From Asticcacaulis endophyticus (GTDB lineage: Bacteria; Pseudomonadota; Alphaproteobacteria; Caulobacterales; Caulobacteraceae), in contig NZ_BMZB01000004.1 of the NCBI RefSeq assembly GCF_014652575.1, forward strand, positions 186,001 to 250,000: 64,000 nucleotides of DNA, read 5' to 3'. The notes beneath the pieces are model-generated. The model saw only the letters and a program-made list of their open reading frames with translations. It did not search any database and was not told the DNA's origin. A program made the translations under genes and the position numbers. Each line of letters begins with the position of its first letter. The first letter of the stretch is position 1. Shown in pieces: positions 45,627 to 54,872 of this stretch.

Positions 45627-46268
45627 TTAAAACGCAGCCTTAAGCGTCAGGGCGACACGCTCGTCAGACCAAGGAGAGTCGACATCTGTGTCGTGGTAAC
45701 GCAGGTCAACCGACAGGATGTCGGTCAGGGCGTAGCTGCCGCCGACGTTCCAGGTGTTATAGCTGCCGTAGTCACCGTAAGCGCCAGAAACGCTGATCTT
45801 ATCGGTCAGCGGGTAAGCGCCATTGATTTCGAAGTAGTCTTCGAGATCTTCGTCGGTGTTGACGTAAGCGGCGGCACCGATCGAGCCTTTGCCCAGCGGA
45901 TAGCTGACGGCGGCCTTAACTTCAGTCATGTTGAGGTCATCTTCCTGCGGGTAGGCGTAGTACAGAACGCCGAAATCGAAGGCGAAGTTACCAACGGTTG
46001 GCTTCACGCCAGCGTACAGGTCCAGTTCGTAATCAGCATCCGAACCAAAATCGACGTTAGAAGCCCAGGTGCCGGCGTAGAATATGCCGTTGCTGTAGTC
46101 GATGCCGCCAGAGATGGCTGGGTTTTCGTCGGTTTGCGACACGCCGCGCCACACGTAGTCAGTGGTGGCGGCTACGTTGTAGCTGAATTCACCTTCGGCC
46201 ATTGCCGAACCCGAAGCCAGAAGGGCAGCCGAAGCGGCGGCAGCGAACAAAATCTTTTTCATATCCAT
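45627..46268 (-). CDS. TorF-family putative outer-membrane porin (copy 2)
   Basis: A 213-residue paralogue of the neighbouring porin. It has a signal peptide (about 1-24, AAASAALLASGSAMA), then YVWRGVSQTDENPAISGGIDY and GIFYAGTWASNVDFGSDADYE, and ends LTLKAAF with terminal Phe. Identity with copy 1 is high in the first 100 residues and at the C-terminus and lower in between, consistent with a tandem duplication that has diverged. Each copy has its own terminator. A 14-base motif 53 bases upstream of this start recurs upstream of amtB. Confidence 0.9.
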   Translation of the reverse strand: MDMKKILFAAAASAALLASGSAMAEGEFSYNVAATTDYVWRGVSQTDENPAISGGIDYSNGIFYAGTWASNVDFGSDADYELDLYAGVKPTVGNFAFDFGVLYYAYPQEDDLNMTEVKAAVSYPLGKGSIGAAAYVNTDEDLEDYFEINGAYPLTDKISVSGAYGDYGSYNTWNVGGSYALTDILSVDLRYHDTDVDSPWSDERVALTLKAAF

Positions 46269-46320
46269 ATCCTCAGATGGGTTGTTTTTATGTGACCCTT
46301 ACCGAAGGCGTTTCCTGTAG

Positions 46321-46334
46321 TGCGTCATTTATGT
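46321..46334 (-). promoter_or_regulatory. 14-base motif shared with the amtB upstream region (copy A)
   Basis: TGCGTCATTTATGT (plus strand) lies 53 bases upstream of the second TorF-type gene and is repeated exactly at 48142-48155 upstream of amtB, in the same orientation relative to the genes. It may be a common regulator site. Confidence 0.4.
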
Positions 46335-46505
46335 AGTTTTTGTGACTTAGCAATATGACGATACAGTTTAAATGGGGATTGCCAAGAGGTGTGTATCTTT
46401 AAGCACGACATGTGTGGCGTATTTGCATCGAATTGGTCTCTGTTGTGACAATATAAGGCGGTGTGTCAGCTATTATGTGTCTTTGTTGCCGCCTTTCAAA
46501 CGCAA

Positions 46506-46533
46506 ATAAGGCGCCCGTTACCGGACGCCTTAT
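46506..46533 (-). terminator. intrinsic terminator of amtB
   Basis: ATAAGGCG (46506-46513) pairs with CGCCTTAT (46526-46533), and CCG pairs with CGG inside a single mismatch, around a 3-4 nt loop. It lies 31 bases after the amtB stop on the minus strand. Confidence 0.75.
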
Positions 46534-46563
46534 AAGCTCATCTGAAATCAGATGTGGATAGGC

Positions 46564-48027
46564 TTAGTGATGAAGGGCTTCGTCGTGCTGTGACGAGTCG
46601 AGACCAGCTTCTTCGTCCGCTTCCGAAACCCGCAGGCCCGTCGTGAACTTACAGATGACCAAGATGATCAGAGTGCCAACAGCCGACCACACGATAGTGA
46701 AGCCAAGGCCTGCCAACTGCTTGCCAACGGTTGCACCTTCAGCAAGGCTGTTGATGGAGGCGTCAGCGAATACAGCCGTGAGAACTGCACCGAGGAAGCC
46801 ACCAGCACCGTGGATGCCGAATGCGTCGAGCGAGTCGTCGTAACCCAAGATCTTCTTAACCCAGACAGCCGAGAAGTAGCAGACCGGACCGGCAATGAGG
46901 CCGATAAACAGAGCGCCCATCGGGTTGACGAAACCAGCAGCCGGGGTAATAGCCACGAGACCAGACACGATGCCGGACAGGATGCCGAGCAGTGACGGCT
47001 TACGGCGAACAATCCACTCAACAATTTTCCACGTAACACCCGACGCAAAGGCTGCGACGAGGGTATTGAGCAGAGCTGCGGCCGCAATGCCATCCGGAGT
47101 CCAGGCGGAACCGGCGTTGAAACCAATCCAGCCAACGAACAGCAGAGAGGCGCCGATCATGACAAACACAAGGTTGTTGGGCGGCATTTCTTCGGTGCCG
47201 TAGCCTTTACGGCGGCCGAGGAAGAGTGCGGCAACCAGACCGGCGACGCCGGAGTTGACGTGAACGACTGCGCCACCGGCGAAGTCAAGCACGCCCATGG
47301 TGCCGAGGTAACCACCGCCCCAGACCTGGTGACAGATCGGCGCGTAGACGAATACCGACCACAGAGCCATAAACAGCAGCAGGCCAGACAGCTTGATACG
47401 CTCTGCGAACGCACCGGTGATCAGGGCTGGTGTGATGATGGCGAATGTCATCTGGTAGGCAATCCACAGCATTTCAGGCAGATAAGGGGCTGCGCTGAAG
47501 GCGGTGGAGGAGGTGACACCCTTAAGCATAACGACATCAAAACCACCGATGAACTGGTTCATGAAATCGGCTGATTGACCGAACAGCGGGGCGCTAACCT
47601 TGCCGAAAGCGATCGAGTAGCCGACCACCAGCCAAAGCAGGCCGGCGACGCAGGACACAGCAACCGATTGGGTTACGGTGGCGATGACGTTTTTCTTACG
47701 AACCATACCACCGTAGAACAGCGCCAGGCCCGGCAGGGTCATCATAAGAACCAGAGCGGTTGACAGGAAGACGAAAGCAGAGGCTGCGCCGTCCAGTTCT
47801 AAAGCGGCTTGGTGGCCGAGCAGAACAGGAGCTTCGGCTTCGGCCTCAGCTTCGGGAGCGACAGCAGCTTCGACCGCTGAAGCGGCTTCAGACATGGCTT
47901 CAGCCGCCTCAGAGGCGACCTCGGCAGCGACGGGTGCCGCGGCCATAGCCGTGCCAGCGACAGGTGCCGCCAGCATTATAGCGGCAGCACAGGCTGCGGC
48001 TTTTGATAATTTAATCCACGTTTTCAA
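46564..48027 (-). CDS. amtB: ammonium transporter AmtB with long periplasmic N-terminus
   Basis: A 487-residue Amt/MEP channel for ammonium uptake. A signal peptide (about 1-29) is followed by an unusual Ala/Glu-rich stretch (about 30-70) before the first membrane helix (ASAFVFLSTALVLMMTLPGL). About eleven helices follow. Conserved features include GLALFYGGMVRKKN, the pore His in GGAVVHVNSGVAGL and the second pore His in FGIHGAGGFLGA. A C-terminal cytosolic tail (from about 455) should contact the PII protein encoded two genes upstream. It has its own terminator and a long upstream region. Confidence 0.95.
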   Translation of the reverse strand: MKTWIKLSKAAACAAAIMLAAPVAGTAMAAAPVAAEVASEAAEAMSEAASAVEAAVAPEAEAEAEAPVLLGHQAALELDGAASAFVFLSTALVLMMTLPGLALFYGGMVRKKNVIATVTQSVAVSCVAGLLWLVVGYSIAFGKVSAPLFGQSADFMNQFIGGFDVVMLKGVTSSTAFSAAPYLPEMLWIAYQMTFAIITPALITGAFAERIKLSGLLLFMALWSVFVYAPICHQVWGGGYLGTMGVLDFAGGAVVHVNSGVAGLVAALFLGRRKGYGTEEMPPNNLVFVMIGASLLFVGWIGFNAGSAWTPDGIAAAALLNTLVAAFASGVTWKIVEWIVRRKPSLLGILSGIVSGLVAITPAAGFVNPMGALFIGLIAGPVCYFSAVWVKKILGYDDSLDAFGIHGAGGFLGAVLTAVFADASINSLAEGATVGKQLAGLGFTIVWSAVGTLIILVICKFTTGLRVSEADEEAGLDSSQHDEALHH

Positions 48028-48141
48028 AGTATCCCCCTTGGTTAAGCGGATGTTGCACAGGCGAACAGTGCCGCCTTATGCCTTCAACTCAAAGGCTTTT
48101 TATCATGTTAAAGATACGTAAAGGAGTGCGGGGTGGGCGAT

Positions 48142-48155
48142 TGCGTCATTTATGT
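48142..48155 (-). promoter_or_regulatory. 14-base motif shared with the TorF upstream region (copy B)
   Basis: An exact repeat of TGCGTCATTTATGT (also 46321-46334), here 115 bases upstream of amtB. On the coding strand it follows TTGAC (rc of 48155-48160), which could be part of a -35 hexamer. Confidence 0.4.
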
Positions 48156-48262
48156 GTCAATTTGAGCCGTATTGGTGCTTAAAGATATGTTTTGAAAATG
48201 GTTGCTTGTGAAATTAAAATAATAACATTTGAAATTAAACATTATGCTTGAATTAGGCAAAA

Positions 48263-48291
48263 ATTAAGCCGCCCAAAATGGGCGGCTTAAT
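48263..48291 (-). terminator. intrinsic terminator of glnA
   Basis: ATTAAGCCGCCCA (48263-48275) pairs perfectly with TGGGCGGCTTAAT (48279-48291) around AAA, and a T-run follows on the minus strand. It lies 31 bases beyond the glnA stop. Confidence 0.92.
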
Positions 48292-48321
48292 CAAGTATTT
48301 CAAACGATTACGAGTTCGAAA

Positions 48322-49728
48322 TTAGCACTTATAGTACATTTCAAACTCGACCGGGTGCGGACGCAGTTCCATGTTCATCACTTCTTCCATCTTGAGTTCG
48401 ATGTAGGAGTCGATGAAGTCGTCATCCATCACGCCGCCTTTTTTGAGGAAGGAGCGGTCAGCGTCGAGGCAGTTGAGGGCTTCGCGCAAGGAGCCACAAA
48501 CTTCCGGCACCAGTTTTTGCTCCTGGGGTGGCAGATCGTATAGGTTCTTATCGGCAGGTGCGCCCGGATCGATACGGTTTTCGATGCCGTCAAGGCCAGC
48601 CATAAGCAGAGCCACGAAGGTCAAGTAAGGGTTGCCCATCGGATCAGGGAATCGGGCTTCGAGGCGCTTGCCCTTCGGCGAAGACACCCACGGAATACGG
48701 ATCGAGGCCGAACGGTTGCGGGCCGAATAGGCCAGCTTAACCGGAGCTTCGTAACCCGGAACCAGACGCTTATAGGAGTTGGTGGTCGAGTTGGCGAAAG
48801 CGTTGATGGCCTTGGCGTGCTTGATGATGCCGCCGATGTACCACAGGCACATGTCGGACAGACCGGCATACTTATCGCCAGCGAACGATGGCTTGCCACC
48901 CTTCCAGATCGACATGTGTACGTGCATGCCCGAACCGTTGTCACCAAACATCGGCTTTGCCATGAAGGTGGCCGATTTACCGTAGGCATGGGCTACGTTT
49001 TGAACGACGTACTTATAGAGCTGCAGGCGGTCGGCCATGGTCAGCATGTCCGAGAACTTCAGGCCCAGTTCGTGCTGAGCGGGCGCCACTTCGTGGTGGT
49101 GCTTCTCGGTTTCCATGCCGAGTTCTTCCATCACGGCCAGCATTTCGCCGCGCAGATCCTGGCAGGAGTCGATAGGGTTGACCGGGAAATAGCCACCCTT
49201 TGGGCCAGGGCGATGGCCCATATTGCCTTCTGGGTAAACCTTAGCCGAGTTGTGCGGCAGTTCGGTCGAATCGAACGCATAGCCGGTGTTGTCCGGCGAA
49301 ATCGACCAGCGCACGTCGTCAAAGATAAAGAATTCGGCTTCAGGACCAAAGAAGGCGATGTCGCCAATGCCGGACGATGCCAGATAGGCCAGAGCCTTTT
49401 TCGCCATCGAACGCGGATCGCGGTTGTAAGGCTCATTCGTGTCGGGGTTCACAACGTCGCAGAACAGGAAGAGGGTGGTCTGCTGATAGAACGGATCGAT
49501 ATAGGCCGTTTTCAGGTCGGGACGCAACTTCATGTCCGACTCGTTGATCGCCTTCCAGCCGGCGATGGACGAACCGTCAAACATGGTGCCGTCTTCAAGG
49601 AACTCTTCGTCAACCAGACTAATGTCGAAAGTGACGTGTTGCATTTTGCCGCGAACATCAGTGAAGCGAACGTCAACATATTTGACATCCTTTTCCTTGA
49701 TGAGGTTGAGAATTTCATTTGCAGTCAT
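48322..49728 (-). CDS. glnA: type I glutamine synthetase
   Basis: A 468-residue GSI enzyme that makes glutamine from glutamate, ammonium and ATP. Signatures are [17 protein letters not shown], the metal/ATP motifs [12 protein letters not shown] and [40 protein letters not shown] and the adenylylation site NLYDLPP (Tyr about 398), so activity should be controlled by GlnE. It is the second gene of a glnB-glnA unit, 42 bases after glnB, and ends at a strong terminator. Confidence 0.98.
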   Translation of the reverse strand: MTANEILNLIKEKDVKYVDVRFTDVRGKMQHVTFDISLVDEEFLEDGTMFDGSSIAGWKAINESDMKLRPDLKTAYIDPFYQQTTLFLFCDVVNPDTNEPYNRDPRSMAKKALAYLASSGIGDIAFFGPEAEFFIFDDVRWSISPDNTGYAFDSTELPHNSAKVYPEGNMGHRPGPKGGYFPVNPIDSCQDLRGEMLAVMEELGMETEKHHHEVAPAQHELGLKFSDMLTMADRLQLYKYVVQNVAHAYGKSATFMAKPMFGDNGSGMHVHMSIWKGGKPSFAGDKYAGLSDMCLWYIGGIIKHAKAINAFANSTTNSYKRLVPGYEAPVKLAYSARNRSASIRIPWVSSPKGKRLEARFPDPMGNPYLTFVALLMAGLDGIENRIDPGAPADKNLYDLPPQEQKLVPEVCGSLREALNCLDADRSFLKKGGVMDDDFIDSYIELKMEEVMNMELRPHPVEFEMYYKC

Positions 49729-49770
49729 TTTAGACGCCCCGAAACCTTGAGTTTAATAATTAAAGAGAAA

Positions 49771-50142
<372 letters not shown>

Positions 50143-50151
50143 TTAACTTGT

Positions 50152-50172
50152 TTGCATTGCGCAAGAATGCAA
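50152..50172 (-). promoter_or_regulatory. palindromic operator candidate upstream of glnB
   Basis: TTGCATT (50152-50158), seven bases, AATGCAA (50166-50172): perfect arms. It is NtrC-like in having TGCA half-sites, but the spacing (TGCA-N11-TGCA) is two bases longer than the enteric NtrC consensus. A similar TGCA-N11-TGC lies upstream of amtB (48054-48071). Confidence 0.4.
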
Positions 50173-50494
50173 GGAAGTTTTGCGAAAGCGCGGCTCACAT
50201 GACTGAAAGAATTTATTACTTTGCGTGAAATGGTGTGGCAAGGCTTTAGACGTGAAGCCTGCGGATTTCAAAAGGAAAATATCTCAGGCGCTGAATTATG
50301 GCCTTAATTGTTGAATTTCACCATTAAACTTTGCAAAAATCGCTTTTTTGGTTAGGAGTGATTGCTTTTGAAATCAATTTTTATGACATCATATCGTTTG
50401 TGAAACCGGACATGTCTTTACGCGGCGTATGCGAAGGTTTTGTGGCTTTGGCAGGTTCTTCCACGAGTTTGTTGCGAAGGACGCCAATAAAATC

Positions 50495-50523
50495 TTGTCA
50501 ATCGCATCTGATCCGTCTATCGC
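50495..50523 (+). promoter_or_regulatory. promoter of tRNA-Leu
   Basis: TTGTCA (50495-50500), 17 bases, TATCGC (50518-50523), placed so that transcription would begin about 5-8 bases before the mature tRNA 5' end. Confidence 0.55.
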
Positions 50524-50533
50524 CAGTGCCAAT

Positions 50534-50618
50534 GCGGTCGTGGCGGAACTGGTAGACGCACTGGGTTTAGGTTCCAGCGCCGAGAGGCGTGGAGGTTCGA
50601 GTCCTCTCGACCGCACCA
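50534..50618 (+). tRNA. tRNA-Leu (anticodon UAG), CCA encoded
   Basis: Acceptor arms GCGGTCG (50534-50540) and CGACCGC (50608-50614) pair perfectly, followed by discriminator A and encoded CCA (50616-50618). The anticodon stem CTGGG/TCCAG (50561-50565, 50573-50577) holds the loop TTTAGGT with anticodon TAG (50568-50570), reading CUN leucine codons. A long variable arm and the T-loop GGTTCGAGTCC are present, as expected for a class II tRNA. Confidence 0.97.
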
Positions 50619-50647
50619 TTTTTTCTCAGCTTATGTTTACGGCTTGC

Positions 50648-51112
50648 CTAAACCGGCTTAGAGACCATCAGCCAGAATACGATGACAATCGCCGGAAAGG
50701 CGAGGCTGCCCAAGGTAATCCACCAGTGATCAAGCCGCCAGTAGCGCTCAGGTAATGACGTGCCGGTATCAATGGCAATCCGGGCCATGTCGCGCATCTT
50801 GATTTGCATCCAAACCACCGGCACCCAGCACGCGCCCGCGAAGACGTAGAGCAAAAGCCCCCACAATATCCAGAGATCCGTCAGGCTGTAGCCAGCCATA
50901 TGGACCATATATAATCCCGATAAAAGCTGCACGATCACCGCAGGGGTCGTGAATAGCCAGTCAGCAATGACCACATGACGCACCGCGAAATAGATATCAC
51001 GCGTGTCTTTGCTTCGATTCGCCACGAACATGTAAAAGGCGCTGCCTATGCCTGTGCCAAACAGTATGGTTGAACTTAAGACATGCACCCATTTGATCAG
51101 TTCGTAGCTCAT
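50648..51112 (-). CDS. DUF2269-family integral membrane protein
   Basis: A 154-residue membrane protein with four predicted helices (about 5-27, 46-70, 78-100, 128-150). The N-terminal IKWVHVLSSTILFGTGIGSAF and RSKDTRDIYFAVRHVVIADWLFTTPAV match DUF2269, a family of unknown function. Conserved His residues near helix ends could bind haem, but that is only a guess. It is a lone gene ending 29 bases from the tRNA-Leu and diverging from the DUF393 gene. Confidence 0.8.
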   Translation of the reverse strand: MSYELIKWVHVLSSTILFGTGIGSAFYMFVANRSKDTRDIYFAVRHVVIADWLFTTPAVIVQLLSGLYMVHMAGYSLTDLWILWGLLLYVFAGACWVPVVWMQIKMRDMARIAIDTGTSLPERYWRLDHWWITLGSLAFPAIVIVFWLMVSKPV

Positions 51113-51197
51113 GGTTTTTCTTTACCTTTGTGCCCGCTGGAGATGGCAGGTTTAATACGCTATATCAAACACATTGCGATAGAGAGGAAGTCTGGAC

Positions 51198-51614
51198 GTG
51201 CGTGATGATCCTGATCCCGAAGGCGTCTGGTTTATCTATGATGGGGATTGCCCCGTCTGCGCTATGTCGGCGGAAATCGTTAAATTAAGACGGAACTTCC
51301 GGCTGCACTTGATCAATGCCCGCGATGAGGGGGCGCATGATTTTGTGAAGCAGATCGATGCGGCAGGGTTTGATCTGAATCAGGGCATGGCGATTATCTA
51401 CCAATCCCAGATCTATATCGGAGATGAAGCCTTAGCCTTGATCGCGGCCTTGAGTGATGACCGGCATGGCTGGGGCTGGATCGTTCATCATATCTTTAAG
51501 TCCAGAACACGCTCGCGGGTTTTGTATCCGTTTCTAAGGGCCTTTAGAAATGGATTGCTGAAGCTGAAAGGCGTGCGTCCGATTGATATGAAGGTGAGCC
51601 CGCGTGACCGATAA
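51198..51614 (+). CDS. DCC1-like (DUF393) thiol-disulfide-type protein
   Basis: A 138-residue protein starting at GTG 51198 with AGAGGAAG seven bases upstream. The family motif DGDCPVC (C18-x-x-C21) follows the first beta strand (WFIYDGDC), giving a thioredoxin-like redox centre. There is no signal peptide, so it is probably cytosolic. The substrate is unknown. It is the first of three overlapping genes; its stop overlaps the next start by 11 bases. Confidence 0.88.
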   Translation: MRDDPDPEGVWFIYDGDCPVCAMSAEIVKLRRNFRLHLINARDEGAHDFVKQIDAAGFDLNQGMAIIYQSQIYIGDEALALIAALSDDRHGWGWIVHHIFKSRTRSRVLYPFLRAFRNGLLKLKGVRPIDMKVSPRDR

Positions 51615-52215
51615 GCCTATTTTTGAAGCTGTGTTCGGGGGCGCGTGGCCGCATTTGCCGTCGGTTTTCAAAGCCCATTATGCCAACCGGCCATTCACTA
51701 ACGACAAGGTGCAGGTCGATGGGCTGATGAAGGTTGAACTGTCGGCCTTGGCGAAAGCACTGGCGCCGTTAATGCGGCTGACTAAGGCCCTGGTGCCGCA
51801 GTCGGGCGATAATATTCCGGTGACGGTGACTTTCAACAGCGAACCTGATGGCGATGGCTTTCGCTTTGATCGGGAATTCAGATTTCCCGAGCGTAAACCC
51901 TATCATTTTCGCTCGCGCATGGTGGCTGCGGGTGAGGGTGATATTATTGAATGGATGCCGTCGGGTATTGGCTGGCACGCGCGATATGGCTTTGATGGTG
52001 AAAAGGTCACGATGCACCACAGGGGTTACAAAGTGCGCATGTTGGGGCTGGAATTGCCGGTGCCGCTGGAATGGCTGATCGGGCGGGGTTATGCCGAAGA
52101 ACGGGCCATAGATGACACACAGTTTGAGATGTACATGGATTTGCGTCACGCCTGGTTTGGCCGCATCTATGCCTATAGCGGTACATTCACGGTGACGAGC
52201 ATGCGTTTAAGCTGA
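51604..52215 (+). CDS. DUF4166 domain protein
   Basis: A 203-residue soluble protein matching DUF4166: an N-terminal LPSVFKAHYANRPFTNDKVQVDG, LAPLMRLTKALVPQSGDNIPVTV in the middle and WMPSGIGWHARYGF further on. Its molecular function is unknown. It starts at GTG 51604 inside the DUF393 gene, and its stop overlaps the next ATG (TGATG), so all three genes are translationally coupled. In other genomes DUF4166 is sometimes fused to or beside saccharopine-dehydrogenase-like proteins (from memory). Confidence 0.85.
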   Translation: MTDKPIFEAVFGGAWPHLPSVFKAHYANRPFTNDKVQVDGLMKVELSALAKALAPLMRLTKALVPQSGDNIPVTVTFNSEPDGDGFRFDREFRFPERKPYHFRSRMVAAGEGDIIEWMPSGIGWHARYGFDGEKVTMHHRGYKVRMLGLELPVPLEWLIGRGYAEERAIDDTQFEMYMDLRHAWFGRIYAYSGTFTVTSMRLS

Positions 52216-53333
52216 TGGGTAAGGTTCTGATCCTTGGGGGATACGGTAATTTCGGTAAGCGGATTGCCGAGGCGCTGATCCGCTCAAATGTGCCCGTGAT
52301 CATCGCTGGCCGTAATCTGTCTAAGGCGCAGACGTTAGCGGATCGGCTTAAGTCTATGCTGCCTGGTGCTGAGGTGGGGGCAGCGTTTGTCAATATTGAC
52401 GATGGGTTGGTTGAGGCGCTGAAAAATCTGTCGCCAAAGGTGGTGGTCAATACGGTCGGGCCGTTTCAAGGGCAGGATTACCATGTCGCCCGCGCCTGTA
52501 TCGCTGCGGGGATGCACTATATCGATCTGGCCGATGGCCGTGAGTTTGTCACAGGCATCACCGCGCTCGATGATCAGGCCAAAGCCGAAAACCTTTGCAT
52601 TATCAGCGGTGCCAGCACGGTGCCGGGGCTATCGTCGGCTGTGGTTGAGCGCTATCGAAGCCAGTTCGCTGTGATAGAATCAATGATGTACGGCATCAGT
52701 CCGGGCCAGAAGGCCGAGCGGGGATTGGCGACCACGAAGGGCATACTGAGTTACGTTGGTAAAAAGCTAAAACCCGCACTGGGGCAGGGTGGTGCGCGAT
52801 ATGGCTGGCAGGATATTTACCGGCAAACCTACCCTGAGCTTGAGGCGCGCTGGATGGCCAACTGTGATGTGCCGGATCTGGATCTGCTGCCGGAGGCTTA
52901 TGGCATAAAGTCTATCCGGTTTTCAGCGGGACTGGAGCATCCTTTGCTGCATCTGGGGCTGTGGGGGCTAAGCTGGTTGGTGCGGATCGGGTTGCCGCTT
53001 AAGCTTGAACGCCATGCGTCTTTGATGCTGCGCATGAGCGACCTGTTTAATGGTCTGGGGACGGCAGATGGCGGTATGCACGTCATATTGCGTGGAACGG
53101 ATTTTCAGGGGCGAATGCGTGAGGTGCGCTGGTTTATCATTGCCCGTAATGGCGACGGCCCGCAAATCCCCTGCGTACCGGCTATCATATTGGCTCGACG
53201 TCTGGCGCAGGATGACCGAGCCGTAGTGGATATCGGCGCAGGCGCAAAAGCCTGTGTCGGCCTGGTCAATATTGACGATTATCTGGCTGAACTCAGCCGG
53301 TTTGACATGAAGATGCACCACTTTGAGAATTAG
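52215..53333 (+). CDS. saccharopine dehydrogenase-like NAD(P)-binding protein
   Basis: A 372-residue protein with an N-terminal Rossmann fold: the dinucleotide loop is LILGGYGNFGKRIAEAL (about 4-20), followed by VIIAGRNLSKAQTLADRL and VVVNTVGPFQG. The saccharopine-dehydrogenase-type second segment includes GMHYIDLADGREFV and GASTVPGLSSAVV. The reaction is unknown; a role in lysine biosynthesis is unlikely given its partners. It ends the DUF393-DUF4166 operon and overlaps the convergent symporter gene by 4 bases. Confidence 0.87.
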   Translation: MGKVLILGGYGNFGKRIAEALIRSNVPVIIAGRNLSKAQTLADRLKSMLPGAEVGAAFVNIDDGLVEALKNLSPKVVVNTVGPFQGQDYHVARACIAAGMHYIDLADGREFVTGITALDDQAKAENLCIISGASTVPGLSSAVVERYRSQFAVIESMMYGISPGQKAERGLATTKGILSYVGKKLKPALGQGGARYGWQDIYRQTYPELEARWMANCDVPDLDLLPEAYGIKSIRFSAGLEHPLLHLGLWGLSWLVRIGLPLKLERHASLMLRMSDLFNGLGTADGGMHVILRGTDFQGRMREVRWFIIARNGDGPQIPCVPAIILARRLAQDDRAVVDIGAGAKACVGLVNIDDYLAELSRFDMKMHHFEN

Positions 53334-54688
53334 TTCTGGCGATAAAAATCGTCTAATTCATCGGGGCTGGGTTCATAGGATTTACGGCCATAATAGATGT
53401 CTTCATCCAGTTCGCCCTCGGTCTTGGCAACGGCGAGGGCGACCACGGAATCGCTGATGACGTTGATGGTAGTGCGGGCCATATCCATGATGCGGTCTAC
53501 CGGCAGTATAAAGCCCACAATCAGGGCGACCTGTGCCGGTGTGGCGCCAAAGGTTTGCAAAACCACGGCCGCCAGAAACAATGAGGCTGACGGGATTCCG
53601 GCGGCACCGATCGCAGATATGGTGGCGGTCACCACAATCATGGCGTAGTGGCTTAAGGTCAGCTCATAGCCAAAGATACGCGCGGTAAATACTGCCAGTA
53701 TTCCAAGATACAGCGCGGTGCCATCCATATTGATGGTCGCTCCCAGCGGCAGGGTTGAACCGGCAATTGATCGATTGACCCCCAGCTTTTGGGTGGTGCA
53801 GGCGATGGTGACGGGCAGGGTGGCGTTGCTTGAGGCCGTGGAATAGCCGACGGCGGCGGCATCGGCAACACCCTTGAAAAACCGGCCAAGTGGCAGGCGC
53901 AGCCACAGCTTAATGATCGCAAAATAGACGATAATCATATAGGTAATGAGCGCCAGATAGACGCAGGCCACCAGCAGCAATATGGATTTGAAGGCTTCTA
54001 ATCCCTGACTGGCGACCGTATAGGCGATCAGGGCGAATACGCCGATGGGGGCGAATTCCATGACGATCTGAGTAACCTTAAGCATGGCCTCAGATGCGGC
54101 GGTAAAGACATCGCCGGCCAGCTTGGCGGACGGCCCAGCCAGAATGATGCCGATGCCAAATATAACGGCGAAGAATATGATCGCCAGAACATCGCCTTCA
54201 ACCAGCGCCACAACCGGATTTTGCGGTATGACCTCCAGCAGACGTTCCCGTAAGGAGGGTGCGTCGGAAGCCAGCGGTGCGGCCTCTGTCGCATCAAAGC
54301 TGATACCCTGACCGGGCTGAAAAATATTGCCGAATATCAGCCCGACTATGTTGGCGCACACGGTCATCAGCAGATAAAGCCCGATGGTTTTCAGCCCGAC
54401 CGTCCCCAGCTTTTTCGGATCGCCAAGGGCAACAACCCCGGCCACCAGCGTGGTGAAAATCAGCGGCACGATCAGCATCCGCAACAGCCGCATGAAGATA
54501 TCACCGAAGGGGCCGAGATAGGTCTTGATCCAATGGGCGGCAACGCTTTTGGCCTCACCCGGAGCTATGCCTATATGCAGCCCCCAATAGATCAGCGCAT
54601 GTTGCAGGCCATAGCCTGTGATGACGCCAAGGACGAGCGCCAGCATGACCCGCCCCCACAAAGGTATGCTAAACCACCATCTGAACAT
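53330..54688 (-). CDS. dicarboxylate/amino acid:cation symporter (SLC1/DAACS family)
   Basis: A 452-residue transporter of the glutamate/C4-dicarboxylate symporter family, with about eight membrane helices and two re-entrant loops. Conserved features are the serine-rich hairpin STASSNATLPVTI, NMDGTALYLGILAVF in the substrate/cation site and GAAGIPSASLFLAAVVLQ. The substrate (glutamate, aspartate or C4-dicarboxylate) cannot be separated by eye. The C-terminal tail EDIYYGRKSYEPSPDELDDF is acidic. It diverges from tig across 276 bases. Confidence 0.92.
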   Translation of the reverse strand: MFRWWFSIPLWGRVMLALVLGVITGYGLQHALIYWGLHIGIAPGEAKSVAAHWIKTYLGPFGDIFMRLLRMLIVPLIFTTLVAGVVALGDPKKLGTVGLKTIGLYLLMTVCANIVGLIFGNIFQPGQGISFDATEAAPLASDAPSLRERLLEVIPQNPVVALVEGDVLAIIFFAVIFGIGIILAGPSAKLAGDVFTAASEAMLKVTQIVMEFAPIGVFALIAYTVASQGLEAFKSILLLVACVYLALITYMIIVYFAIIKLWLRLPLGRFFKGVADAAAVGYSTASSNATLPVTIACTTQKLGVNRSIAGSTLPLGATINMDGTALYLGILAVFTARIFGYELTLSHYAMIVVTATISAIGAAGIPSASLFLAAVVLQTFGATPAQVALIVGFILPVDRIMDMARTTINVISDSVVALAVAKTEGELDEDIYYGRKSYEPSPDELDDFYRQN

Positions 54689-54872
54689 GCTGTGCTCCCG
54701 ATCATATGAGGGCTGACTGTGGCACAGGCGTAAAGATGCGGCAACCGTGCCCAGCGCTTTGGGGCGGCCTTTGGGTTGTCATGAAATTGGCCCGAAAAAG
54801 CGAGAAAACTGGCTATATACCGTTGACCTTGAGGCGTATCATGCCATAGATGCGCTTCTTTTGAATTTCCGC

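Noticed and set aside
48054-48071. Possible sigma-54 promoter upstream of amtB (GGCAC...TGCA on the minus strand)
   Set aside because: The GG and GC elements are not 10 bases apart, so it fails the -24/-12 rule. It is kept only as a TGCA half-site pattern.
54759-54773. TTGGGGCGGCCTTTG, similar to the loop of the paired-hairpin element
   Set aside because: Only 13 of 15 bases match and the flanks do not form a stem, so it is not counted as a third copy.
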